NCBI GenBank assembly: GCA_002707085.1 | Contig: PALY01000118.1 | Span: 44,018 to 49,969 of the forward strand | DNA: 5,952 nt | From: Deltaproteobacteria bacterium | GTDB taxonomy: Bacteria > Myxococcota_A > UBA796 | Direction of reading: 5' to 3' | In this document: in pieces, positions 1-5,040 of the stretch | Position numbering within the stretch: position 1 is the first letter of the stretch | Layout: every line of letters begins with the position of its first letter | Notes under the pieces: generated by a model | What the model was told of the DNA's origin: nothing | The model's input: only the letters and a program-made list of their open reading frames with translations | Databases searched by the model: none | Made by a program: the position numbers and the translations under genes

Positions 1-920
1 CCGCCAGAAATGGAACCAAACACACCAAATACATCGCTCGAGCATGCGGCTACTCCAATGAGTCTGCAGATGTATTCGCATCAGAACAATCCTTGGCGAA
101 AATGTCTCTTCCGACAAAAGCAAAGATTCCAGCAGCATGCTCAATGTTGGGTGGAAAAGTATACAAACGCAGCTATTCATCCGAAGCCTTTGGCCTCAAG
201 TTGATGCGAGCAGGATGTTTTGGAATCAATGAAGACAATCCAGATTTAGGGGCTTGTCTATCAGGTGCACAGGTTCTCGATAAGTCTCGTAATGAAGCGG
301 ACGGTATAGAAATGCGCGGTAAGGTCTGCTCCATATTTAGAGAGGCTACAGCCAAAGACCCGCAAGGGGCTGCCAGTACTGATTGGCCGAAAGAGCAGGT
401 TTCAAAGTTTTGCAGAAACACCTATTTTGCCATGGCCAAAGCCAACCAAAATGGAATTGAAGGCATTCAGCAGTTGGAACAAATGTGCTGGAAACAAAAG
501 GATGAGAACGCTTGTTTCAAGATGGCGATCATATTTAGGGAAGGCCACACCTATGAAGTGAACAACAAACGGTCCGTGGAATTTTTCGACTTTGGATGCC
601 GGTATGGAAGTACGGCCAGCTGTAACGCTGCGGGCTTCGCCTACGGTAACGGAACCGGCGTAAAGAAAAGTGGTGCCAAAGAGCTCAGCTACTTCAAAAA
701 AGCCTGTGCATTGAAGCTTCCTGTCGGATGCTACAACGTTGGAATCTCATACCTAAATGGAGATGGGATCTCAAAGAACCATGCTGCCGCATACGACCAC
801 ATGCTGAAGGCATGTCGGTTGGGGTACGATGATGGATGCGACCGGTTGCGAACAGACTGCAGCTACCATTCAAGCCCCACAGCCTGCAGTCGCTGGAAAA
901 GGTACAACAGCCGGCGCTGA
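1..920 (+). CDS. Cys-rich Sel1-like (Hcp-type) repeat protein, 5'-truncated by the window edge
   Basis: This is a Sel1-like repeat protein of the disulfide-stabilised Hcp type, an alpha/alpha solenoid that usually acts as an exported protein-binding scaffold. The frame is open from position 3 to the TGA at 918-920 (305 residues visible), so the true start and any signal peptide lie before the window. An in-frame TTG at 93 is not needed as a start. Numbering from the codon at 3-5, residues 162-280 hold the repeats. A CX8C pair (C162) is followed by three CX7C pairs starting at C199, C235 and C271. These are spaced 37, 36 and 36 residues apart, the Sel1/Hcp period. Between pairs come the typical stretches AYGNGTGVKK and SYLNGDGISKN, each ending in an amphipathic helix and KAC. 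Residues 1-160 also contain cysteines but no clean repeats; they may be degenerate copies. The family call is solid, while the partner and function are unknown. The next gene starts 116 nt downstream on the same strand. Confidence 0.82.
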   Translation, partial: ARNGTKHTKYIARACGYSNESADVFASEQSLAKMSLPTKAKIPAACSMLGGKVYKRSYSSEAFGLKLMRAGCFGINEDNPDLGACLSGAQVLDKSRNEADGIEMRGKVCSIFREATAKDPQGAASTDWPKEQVSKFCRNTYFAMAKANQNGIEGIQQLEQMCWKQKDENACFKMAIIFREGHTYEVNNKRSVEFFDFGCRYGSTASCNAAGFAYGNGTGVKKSGAKELSYFKKACALKLPVGCYNVGISYLNGDGISKNHAAAYDHMLKACRLGYDDGCDRLRTDCSYHSSPTACSRWKRYNSRR

Positions 921-1036
921 GCCTACACTGCAAAACGGGCCAACCACACACATACCGACTCTTCGGAAATCAGACCCCACTGCTTGCCCCGTCTACATTC
1001 AGCAGCTTAGGGTGCGGCAACACTTGGAGTGCTCTT
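921..1036. other. Intergenic stretch between the Sel1 protein and Cys-rich lipoprotein genes
   Basis: These 116 nt contain the SD of the lipoprotein gene at the right end. TTGCCC at 984-989 with TTAGGG at 1007-1012 has 17-nt spacing but a poor -10, so I do not call it a promoter. No strong hairpin with a T-tract was seen for the upstream gene. Confidence 0.4.
1026..1029 (+). promoter_or_regulatory. Shine-Dalgarno GGAG that fixes the start of the Cys-rich lipoprotein gene
   Basis: GGAG lies 7 nt before the ATG at 1037. Together with the signal peptide that begins at that ATG, it decides the start against the in-frame ATG at 836, which lies inside the upstream Sel1 gene. Confidence 0.65.
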
Positions 1037-1468
1037 ATGTCCCGTCTTGCCATTAGTCTGTTTTTGTTTGCGGCCACCGCCTGCACGTCCTCCAGCACCA
1101 AAAGCAGCATTGATACTGCAGATACCGGCACTGCCAGCCCCACAAGCACAGGCACTCCCCCCGCAGGCTCCTCGGGCGGTTGCGAATGGATGGGCGCATA
1201 CTGCTACGACTTTGATGGCCCTTCTTGGGATGCAACGTCTGCAGCAAGTGCATGCGATGACTTCAATGCTTCGGCTGCCGCCGCAGGCGCTCCGGCTGGC
1301 ACCTTTGTCGCTGCTGGCTGCTCTTCCGGCGCTGCAGCACAGTGTACGGGCTTTGCTGTAGACCCCACAGATCCCGGCACATCGTTCACGCTGTATTACT
1401 ACGGCAGCCCCATTCCTGAAGTCGAAGTTGCATGCACCAGTGAAGGTGGCACGTACACCGAACTGTAG
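1037..1468 (+). CDS. Small secreted Cys-rich lipoprotein of unknown function
   Basis: The protein has 143 residues and a lipoprotein signal peptide: M-S-R, a hydrophobic run, then FAATAC with the lipidated Cys at residue 16. The residue at +2 is Thr, so outer-membrane sorting is likely by the Asp+2 rule as known from enterobacteria. Residues 17-48 form a Ser/Thr/Gly/Pro linker containing DTADTG, like the flexible tethers common in myxobacterial lipoproteins. Residues 49-143 form a compact domain with six cysteines (C49, C56, C73, C95, C103, C133), enough for three disulfides. It includes a YYYG strand and ends in CTSEGGTYTEL. The start is supported by GGAG 7 nt upstream. YceI follows 44 nt downstream on the same strand, so co-transcription is possible. 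I do not recognise a named family. Lipoprotein status is fairly sure, but the function is not known; surface or matrix roles are guesses. Confidence 0.8.
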   Translation: MSRLAISLFLFAATACTSSSTKSSIDTADTGTASPTSTGTPPAGSSGGCEWMGAYCYDFDGPSWDATSAASACDDFNASAAAAGAPAGTFVAAGCSSGAAAQCTGFAVDPTDPGTSFTLYYYGSPIPEVEVACTSEGGTYTEL

Positions 1469-1512
1469 GCCCTGCACCGCATTCACAACGATACTTTCAT
1501 AGGTCAAAAATC

Positions 1513-2055
1513 ATGAAGATTCTACTCTTTCTCGCTTCCCTCTTGTCCTCTTCTGCCATGGCAGCAGAGATCGACACCGATCGTTCCGTATTCAACTGGA
1601 AAGGATCCAAGATCACAGGCTCTTTTCACGAAGGCCAACTCTTTCCTTTGTCGTCATCCATCACCATCGAAGATGACAAAATCACGGGCGGCGAAATTGT
1701 CATCAACATGCTGACATTCACAGTGACCGATATTGTCGACAAAGAACGCGCCCCAAAATTCCTCAGGCACATGAAAAGTGCAGACTTTTTCAATGTTGAA
1801 AAATTTTCGACGGCCTCTCTGAAGCTTCTGTCCATCGAAAACGACACAGCCGTGGGCAACCTTACCGTCTTGGGCAAAACCCAAACCGTATCGTTCCCGA
1901 TCAAAAAAGAAGGCGAAAAGTACGTAGGCAAAATGACGTTCGACCGCACCAAGTTTGGTATCACCTACAAATCAGGAAACTTCTTCACTGATCTCGGTGA
2001 CAAAGTCATCAACGATGAGATCGAAGTGACCTTCGAGATTTTCATCAAAGGCTAG
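1513..2055 (+). CDS. YceI family periplasmic protein
   Basis: YceI proteins are periplasmic lipocalin-like beta-barrels that bind isoprenoid-type lipids in the structures known. The exact role varies and is often undefined. The 180-residue length is usual for the family. Residues 1-18 are a Sec signal peptide ending AMA-A. The family signature is visible along the chain: WKGSKITGSFHEG (29-41), KSADFFNVEKFSTA (88-101, the FF-D/N-V-E block), GNLTVLGKTQTVSFPI (115-130), FDRTKFGITYKSG (143-155) and LGDKVINDEIEV (161-172). A weak SD (AGG at 1501-1503) sits 9 nt before the ATG. The gene follows the Cys-rich lipoprotein by 44 nt on the same strand and converges on the lipoprotein operon, with 40 nt between the two stop codons. 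There is no adjacent cytochrome b561 partner, which some YceI genes have. The family call is firm; ligand and physiological role are open. Confidence 0.93.
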   Translation: MKILLFLASLLSSSAMAAEIDTDRSVFNWKGSKITGSFHEGQLFPLSSSITIEDDKITGGEIVINMLTFTVTDIVDKERAPKFLRHMKSADFFNVEKFSTASLKLLSIENDTAVGNLTVLGKTQTVSFPIKKEGEKYVGKMTFDRTKFGITYKSGNFFTDLGDKVINDEIEVTFEIFIKG

Positions 2056-2095
2056 TCCTGCGTTCTTCGCTGTCTTAGTACGAACTTACAGAAGG

Positions 2096-2407
2096 CTATT
2101 CGCTGCAATATGCCTTCATTTGCACGACATTTCTATACGACAGAAAATCGTGACTGGTACTGTACCGGGTCTGAATTCCCGTCACGACGCCGCCCTCACA
2201 TTGTGCCATCAAATCCTTGTAGGCAACACTGGCATAATCGGCCGTCTTGGTGAACAAAAAGACAGACTGCTCAGCCCTCGACTCAATGCGTCTGTACTCC
2301 GACAAAGGCTTGGAGATTTGGTAATCACTGGTGTGATTGACATGAATCGCGTGGGTGCAACCCACAGCGCCAACCGCAATCAATACCATCGGGTACAACC
2401 ACTTCAT
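2096..2407 (-). CDS. Small lipoprotein, third gene of a paralogous trio
   Basis: The protein has 103 residues and a lipoprotein signal peptide ending VGAVGC (lipid Cys17). The mature part is about 87 residues. Its C-terminal core is QC-EGG-VVTGIQT, then 19 variable residues, then V-V-Q-M-K-A-Y-C, giving C70 and C101 with 30 residues between. The same core recurs in the two genes upstream (2404-2817 and 2821-3279), which marks the three as diverged tandem duplicates. Of the three this is the most compact: no insertion before the core and only two residues after the last Cys. Its ATG overlaps the TGA of the preceding gene (ATGA at 2404-2407), and I see no good SD, so translational coupling is likely. 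The stop lies 40 nt from the convergent YceI stop. No named family is recognised. The two core cysteines could form a disulfide, which is inference. Confidence 0.8.
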   Translation of the reverse strand: MKWLYPMVLIAVGAVGCTHAIHVNHTSDYQISKPLSEYRRIESRAEQSVFLFTKTADYASVAYKDLMAQCEGGVVTGIQTRYSTSHDFLSYRNVVQMKAYCSE

Positions 2408-2817
2408 GGACCATTCTCTGCCGGTGCCATCTCATCTGACACAGGTTCAACTGTAGGCGGTGGCTCAGCTTGAGGTTCTGTTGAAGGTGGTGTCGGTTCA
2501 GACGGGGCATCCACCACACAGAAGCCTGTTGCAGTCACACGGACCGCATGCGCGATGGCAGGGAAATACATGATGTCTTCTTGTTTCGTCAATATGCCTT
2601 CCACACGACCATCTGGACATTGACTCGCCAGATCCCGCGTGAGTTCATCCACATAGAAATTGTCGAAGTTAATCATCAAAAACAAAAACCGATAGGCCTC
2701 TGCTTCCACAGGCTTTGTTCGTTCCACTGGAATGCTGGTGGTTGAAATCGACGCCATATGGACGCAGCCTGAAAGACACACCATCGTCCACAATAGAGCT
2801 GAAGAGAGAAGCTTCAT
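2404..2817 (-). CDS. Small lipoprotein with Pro/Glu-rich tail, second gene of a paralogous trio
   Basis: The protein has 137 residues and a canonical lipobox LSGC (lipid Cys18). A segment around residues 41-66 (Y-R-F-L-F-L then D-E-L-T-R-D-L-A-S) precedes the shared core QCPDGRVEGILT, which ends in A-T-G-F-C (C67 and C100, 32 residues between). Residues 101-137 form a low-complexity tail rich in Pro, Glu, Ser and Thr (SEPTPPSTEPQAEPPP). Neither sister has it, and it looks disordered. AAGGA lies about 7 nt before the ATG and inside the end of the upstream gene, whose TAA is only 3 nt away. The TGA overlaps the next ATG by 4 nt, so this is the middle cistron of an operon. The function is unknown. 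The tail could span the periplasm or peptidoglycan, by analogy with other Pro-rich lipoprotein tails, but nothing here shows that. Confidence 0.8.
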   Translation of the reverse strand: MKLLSSALLWTMVCLSGCVHMASISTTSIPVERTKPVEAEAYRFLFLMINFDNFYVDELTRDLASQCPDGRVEGILTKQEDIMYFPAIAHAVRVTATGFCVVDAPSEPTPPSTEPQAEPPPTVEPVSDEMAPAENGP

Positions 2818-2820
2818 TTC

Positions 2821-3279
2821 TTATTCCTTTCCACAATAGCCAACGAGTTTCACGACTTCACCCGTGATGACCGAGTAATCAACACTTTCCCGAACGGACA
2901 TCAGGCCACTGATTTGACCACTGGGACACTCTTGCCGAAGCATGTCGATGATCCCATCGGAGTAATCATCTCGAAACACCGGAGCGCCCGTTTTCGGACC
3001 CCACTGAAAGAGGGCGCCAATGTCTTGTGCAGCGCTTACCGCTTCCACTGTTTCAGGGGATCCAGCCACAACCGCAACGGCTTCAGCGATGGACGCAGCC
3101 TGCTCAACATCCAAACCCAACTGACTCACATTGATTTCAAACCGTTTTCCTTCCAACACAGTGTTGGAGTTAATCTCTCCCAGTTGAACTGAATGCATTA
3201 CAGCGCAGCCCGCCATCATGCTTAGGCTTACAGCCACAGTACATGCATGAACGCGCTTTTTGAATGGAGAACGATTCAT
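2821..3279 (-). CDS. Small lipoprotein, first gene of a paralogous trio
   Basis: The protein has 152 residues with the start at 3279. A basic n-region (MNRSPFKKR) leads to a hydrophobic stretch ending SMMAGC, with lipid Cys25. Starts further upstream in the same frame (3315, 3294) would add an unusual N-terminal extension, whereas GGAG at 3289-3292 lies 9 nt before 3279. The mature N-terminal part (residues 26-105) is unique among the trio and contains an Ala/Val-rich helix (around 58-86), then LFQWGPKTGAP. The shared core follows: QECPSGQISGLMSV to V-V-K-L-V-G-Y-C, with C118 and C149 separated by 30 residues. It is the promoter-proximal cistron; its TAA is 3 nt from the next ATG. It diverges from the lipoprotein gene at 3352 across a 72-nt spacer. 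No named family is recognised and the function is unknown. Confidence 0.8.
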   Translation of the reverse strand: MNRSPFKKRVHACTVAVSLSMMAGCAVMHSVQLGEINSNTVLEGKRFEINVSQLGLDVEQAASIAEAVAVVAGSPETVEAVSAAQDIGALFQWGPKTGAPVFRDDYSDGIIDMLRQECPSGQISGLMSVRESVDYSVITGEVVKLVGYCGKE

Positions 3280-3351
3280 TTCTATAAGCTCCATTGGGTA
3301 TAAATTGCCCGCCACGGATCAACTATTCCGAATCGCAGACGTACGACACGA
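3280..3351. other. Divergent intergenic spacer, expected to hold two promoters
   Basis: These 72 nt separate the starts of the trio operon (minus) and the lipoprotein at 3352 (plus), so both transcripts should begin in or near it. There is an AT-rich patch at 3299-3306 (TATAAATT) bounded by GGG (3296-3298) and CCC (3308-3310). On the minus strand it reads TTTATA, but a start site 7 nt further would fall in the SD, so it is a poor -10 for that gene. I see no convincing -35/-10 pair on either strand. The promoters may use non-consensus or ECF sigma factors. Confidence 0.35.
3289..3292 (-). promoter_or_regulatory. Shine-Dalgarno GGAG that fixes the start of the first trio lipoprotein
   Basis: On the minus strand GGAG is followed by 9 nt and then the ATG at 3279. 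It supports this start over the longer in-frame alternatives at 3315 and 3294 (the latter ATG overlaps this SD). Confidence 0.6.
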
Positions 3352-3948
3352 ATGAAACTTCAAATAAATATTCTCCTTGTACTGCTCACCACCATTTGGG
3401 GCTGCGCCCCTATGATGAGTGCGCCCCCCGCACCACCGATGCCCTCTGATGCAAAACAGGAGTTTGGCGCGGGCCTAATGGGAGGGGCTGTCAACACAGG
3501 TGGCCCCCATCTAGAACCGCTTGGCAACGCCCAGATCTGGCTTCGCAGAAAGGCTGGACCCCAGATGAAGGACGAAACCGGTGTGATCGTTCAAACCGGA
3601 TGGCCATCCCTTGTTTCCGGTGGCGTATACACCCGAAGATCGATGGCTGCATCGAATGAAATAAGAAGTATCAACTATCAGTTTGAAGGCGGATGGATTT
3701 GGGCTGGAGCCAGCTTGCCCATGGCCTTCAAAGTCGGAGATCGAGCCTGGCTTACAACACAGCCTGGTGTCCGAATGAGCTTCATGGGCTTGGTACAACT
3801 GCCTGTTGGAATGAGTTGGCAACTAAACGACACGCTGCGACTTGATACAGAAGTGGGTGGTCGCGCATTGGGCTTGAACAATGAAGGAGAACTTAGAACT
3901 TCACTGTGGATGGCATACGGCGCCATCGCTCTTTCATCTTCTCGGTAA
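3352..3948 (+). CDS. Lipoprotein with a beta-rich, barrel-like body, function unknown
   Basis: The protein has 198 residues. Residues 1-17 are a lipoprotein signal peptide ending TIWGC, with lipid Cys18; Trp at -2 is unusual but the rest of the box fits. A short Pro/Met-rich linker (19-33, APPAPPMP) follows. From about residue 37 the chain is a series of 8-12 residue stretches alternating polar and apolar or aromatic residues with Gly/Asn/Asp turns (for example NAQIWLRRKAG, GVYTRRSM, EGGWIWAGASLPMAFKVGDRAW, LRLDTEVGGRALGLNNEGEL and LWMAYGAIALS). This is the look of an outer-membrane or lipid-binding beta-barrel. The last residue is Arg, so the usual C-terminal aromatic of BAM substrates is absent. 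No clear SD precedes the ATG; the signal peptide sets the start. It is divergent from the lipoprotein trio and convergent with the MYXO-CTERM gene, 35 nt away. No named family is recognised. Confidence 0.75.
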   Translation: MKLQINILLVLLTTIWGCAPMMSAPPAPPMPSDAKQEFGAGLMGGAVNTGGPHLEPLGNAQIWLRRKAGPQMKDETGVIVQTGWPSLVSGGVYTRRSMAASNEIRSINYQFEGGWIWAGASLPMAFKVGDRAWLTTQPGVRMSFMGLVQLPVGMSWQLNDTLRLDTEVGGRALGLNNEGELRTSLWMAYGAIALSSSR

Positions 3949-3983
3949 TGCCCACATTGTTGAGGCTGGGTTCTTGTGTCTGA

Positions 3984-4922
3984 TCAGCGACGGCGAGCCG
4001 CCAATCCAAACAACGACACGAACAGCAACACCAAGGGCGTGGATTGAGACACACCACCGGACACCGTGGAACAACCAGACGCTTTCACTGACTCACCGTC
4101 TTCGCCACCGGATGCTTCTCCACTGGCTTGCATGACCGTATGAGAAACATCTGCGGATTCGTAATCAAAGGTTTCGGTATGCTCTACAGGATCAAGAGGG
4201 AAGTCGTAGTTGAAGTCCCCGTAGCAATCAACCCATGTAATACACACTTCTGCATGTCCTTGTACAACCAGGCTCACGAATGCGCCCAAGCTACCTGAAG
4301 CGTCCAACTGAATGGAACCACCTTCTGTACTTACAGTTTGATTCGATGCTGTAAACGCCCCTTCGCTGGTCTCAATCGAATCGGTTTCAACCAACACGGA
4401 AGCATCCGGTGTCAACGTACCGCTGACCACTACGTCCACCATCGGTATGATCCCTTGATCGATCGAAAAAACCTCTACCGGATCCATCGGAAGATTCATT
4501 TCAACACCACCATCGTCCGTGAACGCAAGTGTTTCAAAAGAATCGCCTACATCGTACTCCACACTCTCTTCATGAAGCACGTCTTCCCAGGTGTAGCCCG
4601 CCACATCAAGACTCAAGTACAAACTGGCCGTAATGAGCAAAGACAAATCTAGGTTGCCGCCACCATCACCAGCTTCCAATCGGTGTAGGCCACCTTGCCC
4701 GGTTTCTTCAACAACAGAATCGCCTTCGATTTCAATGTCTGCGATGCCTTCGGCAAAAAGAACCGTTCGCACACGAACCGCACCTTCTGCTGGCCACCAA
4801 CCGCTGTCCAGCTCTGTGGTTGGTAAGGCCTGAACCGATGCGGCCATCTCAAAGGAGTCGGACTCTGCAGCTTGGGCGGGAGCAAGACCGGAAAACATCA
4901 GCAAAAACATCGATGGGAACAT
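3984..4922 (-). CDS. Secreted surface protein with a MYXO-CTERM-type C-terminal sorting signal
   Basis: The protein has 312 residues. Residues 1-18 form a signal peptide (hydrophobic run, cleavage near AQA-A) whose n-region lacks Lys or Arg, which is unusual. The C-terminus is tripartite: SGCS with Cys284, a Ser/Gly spacer, a hydrophobic helix at about 296-309 starting with Pro, and Arg310-312. This is the MYXO-CTERM layout; such proteins are thought to be cleaved near the Cys by a myxosortase-type intramembrane protease and anchored to the cell surface. The body (about 20-280) is acidic and beta-rich, with many Asp/Glu/Ser/Gly residues, and contains one VCITWVDC pair (CX5C), possibly a disulfide. 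No enzymatic motif is seen. The start is supported by GGAG 8 nt upstream and an in-frame TGA at 4926-4928. It lies 118 nt downstream of dihydrolipoamide dehydrogenase on the same strand and is probably transcribed separately. The binding or structural role is unknown. Confidence 0.82.
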   Translation of the reverse strand: MFPSMFLLMFSGLAPAQAAESDSFEMAASVQALPTTELDSGWWPAEGAVRVRTVLFAEGIADIEIEGDSVVEETGQGGLHRLEAGDGGGNLDLSLLITASLYLSLDVAGYTWEDVLHEESVEYDVGDSFETLAFTDDGGVEMNLPMDPVEVFSIDQGIIPMVDVVVSGTLTPDASVLVETDSIETSEGAFTASNQTVSTEGGSIQLDASGSLGAFVSLVVQGHAEVCITWVDCYGDFNYDFPLDPVEHTETFDYESADVSHTVMQASGEASGGEDGESVKASGCSTVSGGVSQSTPLVLLFVSLFGLAARRR

Positions 4923-4930
4923 TATTCACT

Positions 4931-4934
4931 CTCC
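4931..4934 (-). promoter_or_regulatory. Shine-Dalgarno GGAG of the MYXO-CTERM gene
   Basis: GGAG is followed by 8 nt and the ATG at 4922. With an in-frame stop only two codons before that ATG (4926-4928), the start cannot lie further upstream. Confidence 0.65.
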
Positions 4935-4948
4935 ATAGTGGCGAATCC

Positions 4949-4974
4949 CGAACAGTGTACACACCCATCGAACA
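4949..4974. promoter_or_regulatory. Possible operator: two CGAACA copies flanking a GTGTACAC palindrome
   Basis: CGAACA occurs at 4949-4954 and 4969-4974, 20 nt apart (about two helical turns), with the perfect 8-bp palindrome GTGTACAC at 4955-4962 between them. The cluster sits just upstream of the MYXO-CTERM gene's SD. A weak minus-strand promoter, TTGACT (4994-4999), 17 nt, then GATGTT (4971-4976), overlaps the outer copy; its -10 is poor. In a window of this size such short matches can arise by chance. Confidence 0.25.
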
Positions 4975-4996
4975 TCTGAATGAAACAGTTTGGAGT

Positions 4997-5025
4997 CAAA
5001 ATGAGGCTCGCCCACTGGATGAGCC
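4997..5025 (-). terminator. Possible weak terminator after dihydrolipoamide dehydrogenase
   Basis: Downstream of the stop at 5041, the minus-strand RNA can pair GGCTC (5021-5025) with GAGCC (5005-5009) across an 11-nt loop that itself contains CCA-G-TGG. The run that follows reads TCATTTTG. The 5-bp stem and broken T-tract make this a marginal intrinsic terminator; termination could instead be Rho-dependent. Confidence 0.3.
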
Positions 5026-5040
5026 GAGACAAAGCCAGCC

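Noticed and set aside
93..95. TTG at 93 as the start of the Sel1 protein
   Set aside because: The frame is open to the window edge with plausible coding content before it, and there is no signal peptide after the TTG. The gene is truncated, not short.
984..1012. TTGCCC-17-TTAGGG as a promoter for the Cys-rich lipoprotein
   Set aside because: The -10 matches the consensus too poorly, and such pairs are expected by chance.
836..1036. An in-frame upstream extension of the Cys-rich lipoprotein from an ATG at 836
   Set aside because: It would overlap the Sel1 gene, bury the signal peptide and lipobox inside the protein, and ignore the good SD just before 1037.
1007..1507. Long minus-strand open frame opposite the Cys-rich lipoprotein
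   Set aside because: It is a Cys/Ala/Gly-rich shadow of a compositionally biased gene, with no signal peptide, domain or SD, while the plus-strand gene has clear features.
2056..2095. Bidirectional terminator in the convergent gap after YceI
   Set aside because: Only 4-bp pairings such as GTTC/GAAC with a long loop and no T-tract were found.
2120..2473. Plus-strand open frame across the lipoprotein trio
   Set aside because: It runs antisense to two well-supported genes and has no recognisable domain or start context.
3280..3315. Longer N-terminus for the first trio lipoprotein (starts at 3315 or 3294)
   Set aside because: The extension precedes a complete signal peptide, and the GGAG at 3289-3292 is correctly placed for 3279 only.
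3949..3983. Bidirectional terminator between the barrel-like lipoprotein and the MYXO-CTERM gene
   Set aside because: No stem with a following T-tract is visible in the 35 nt.
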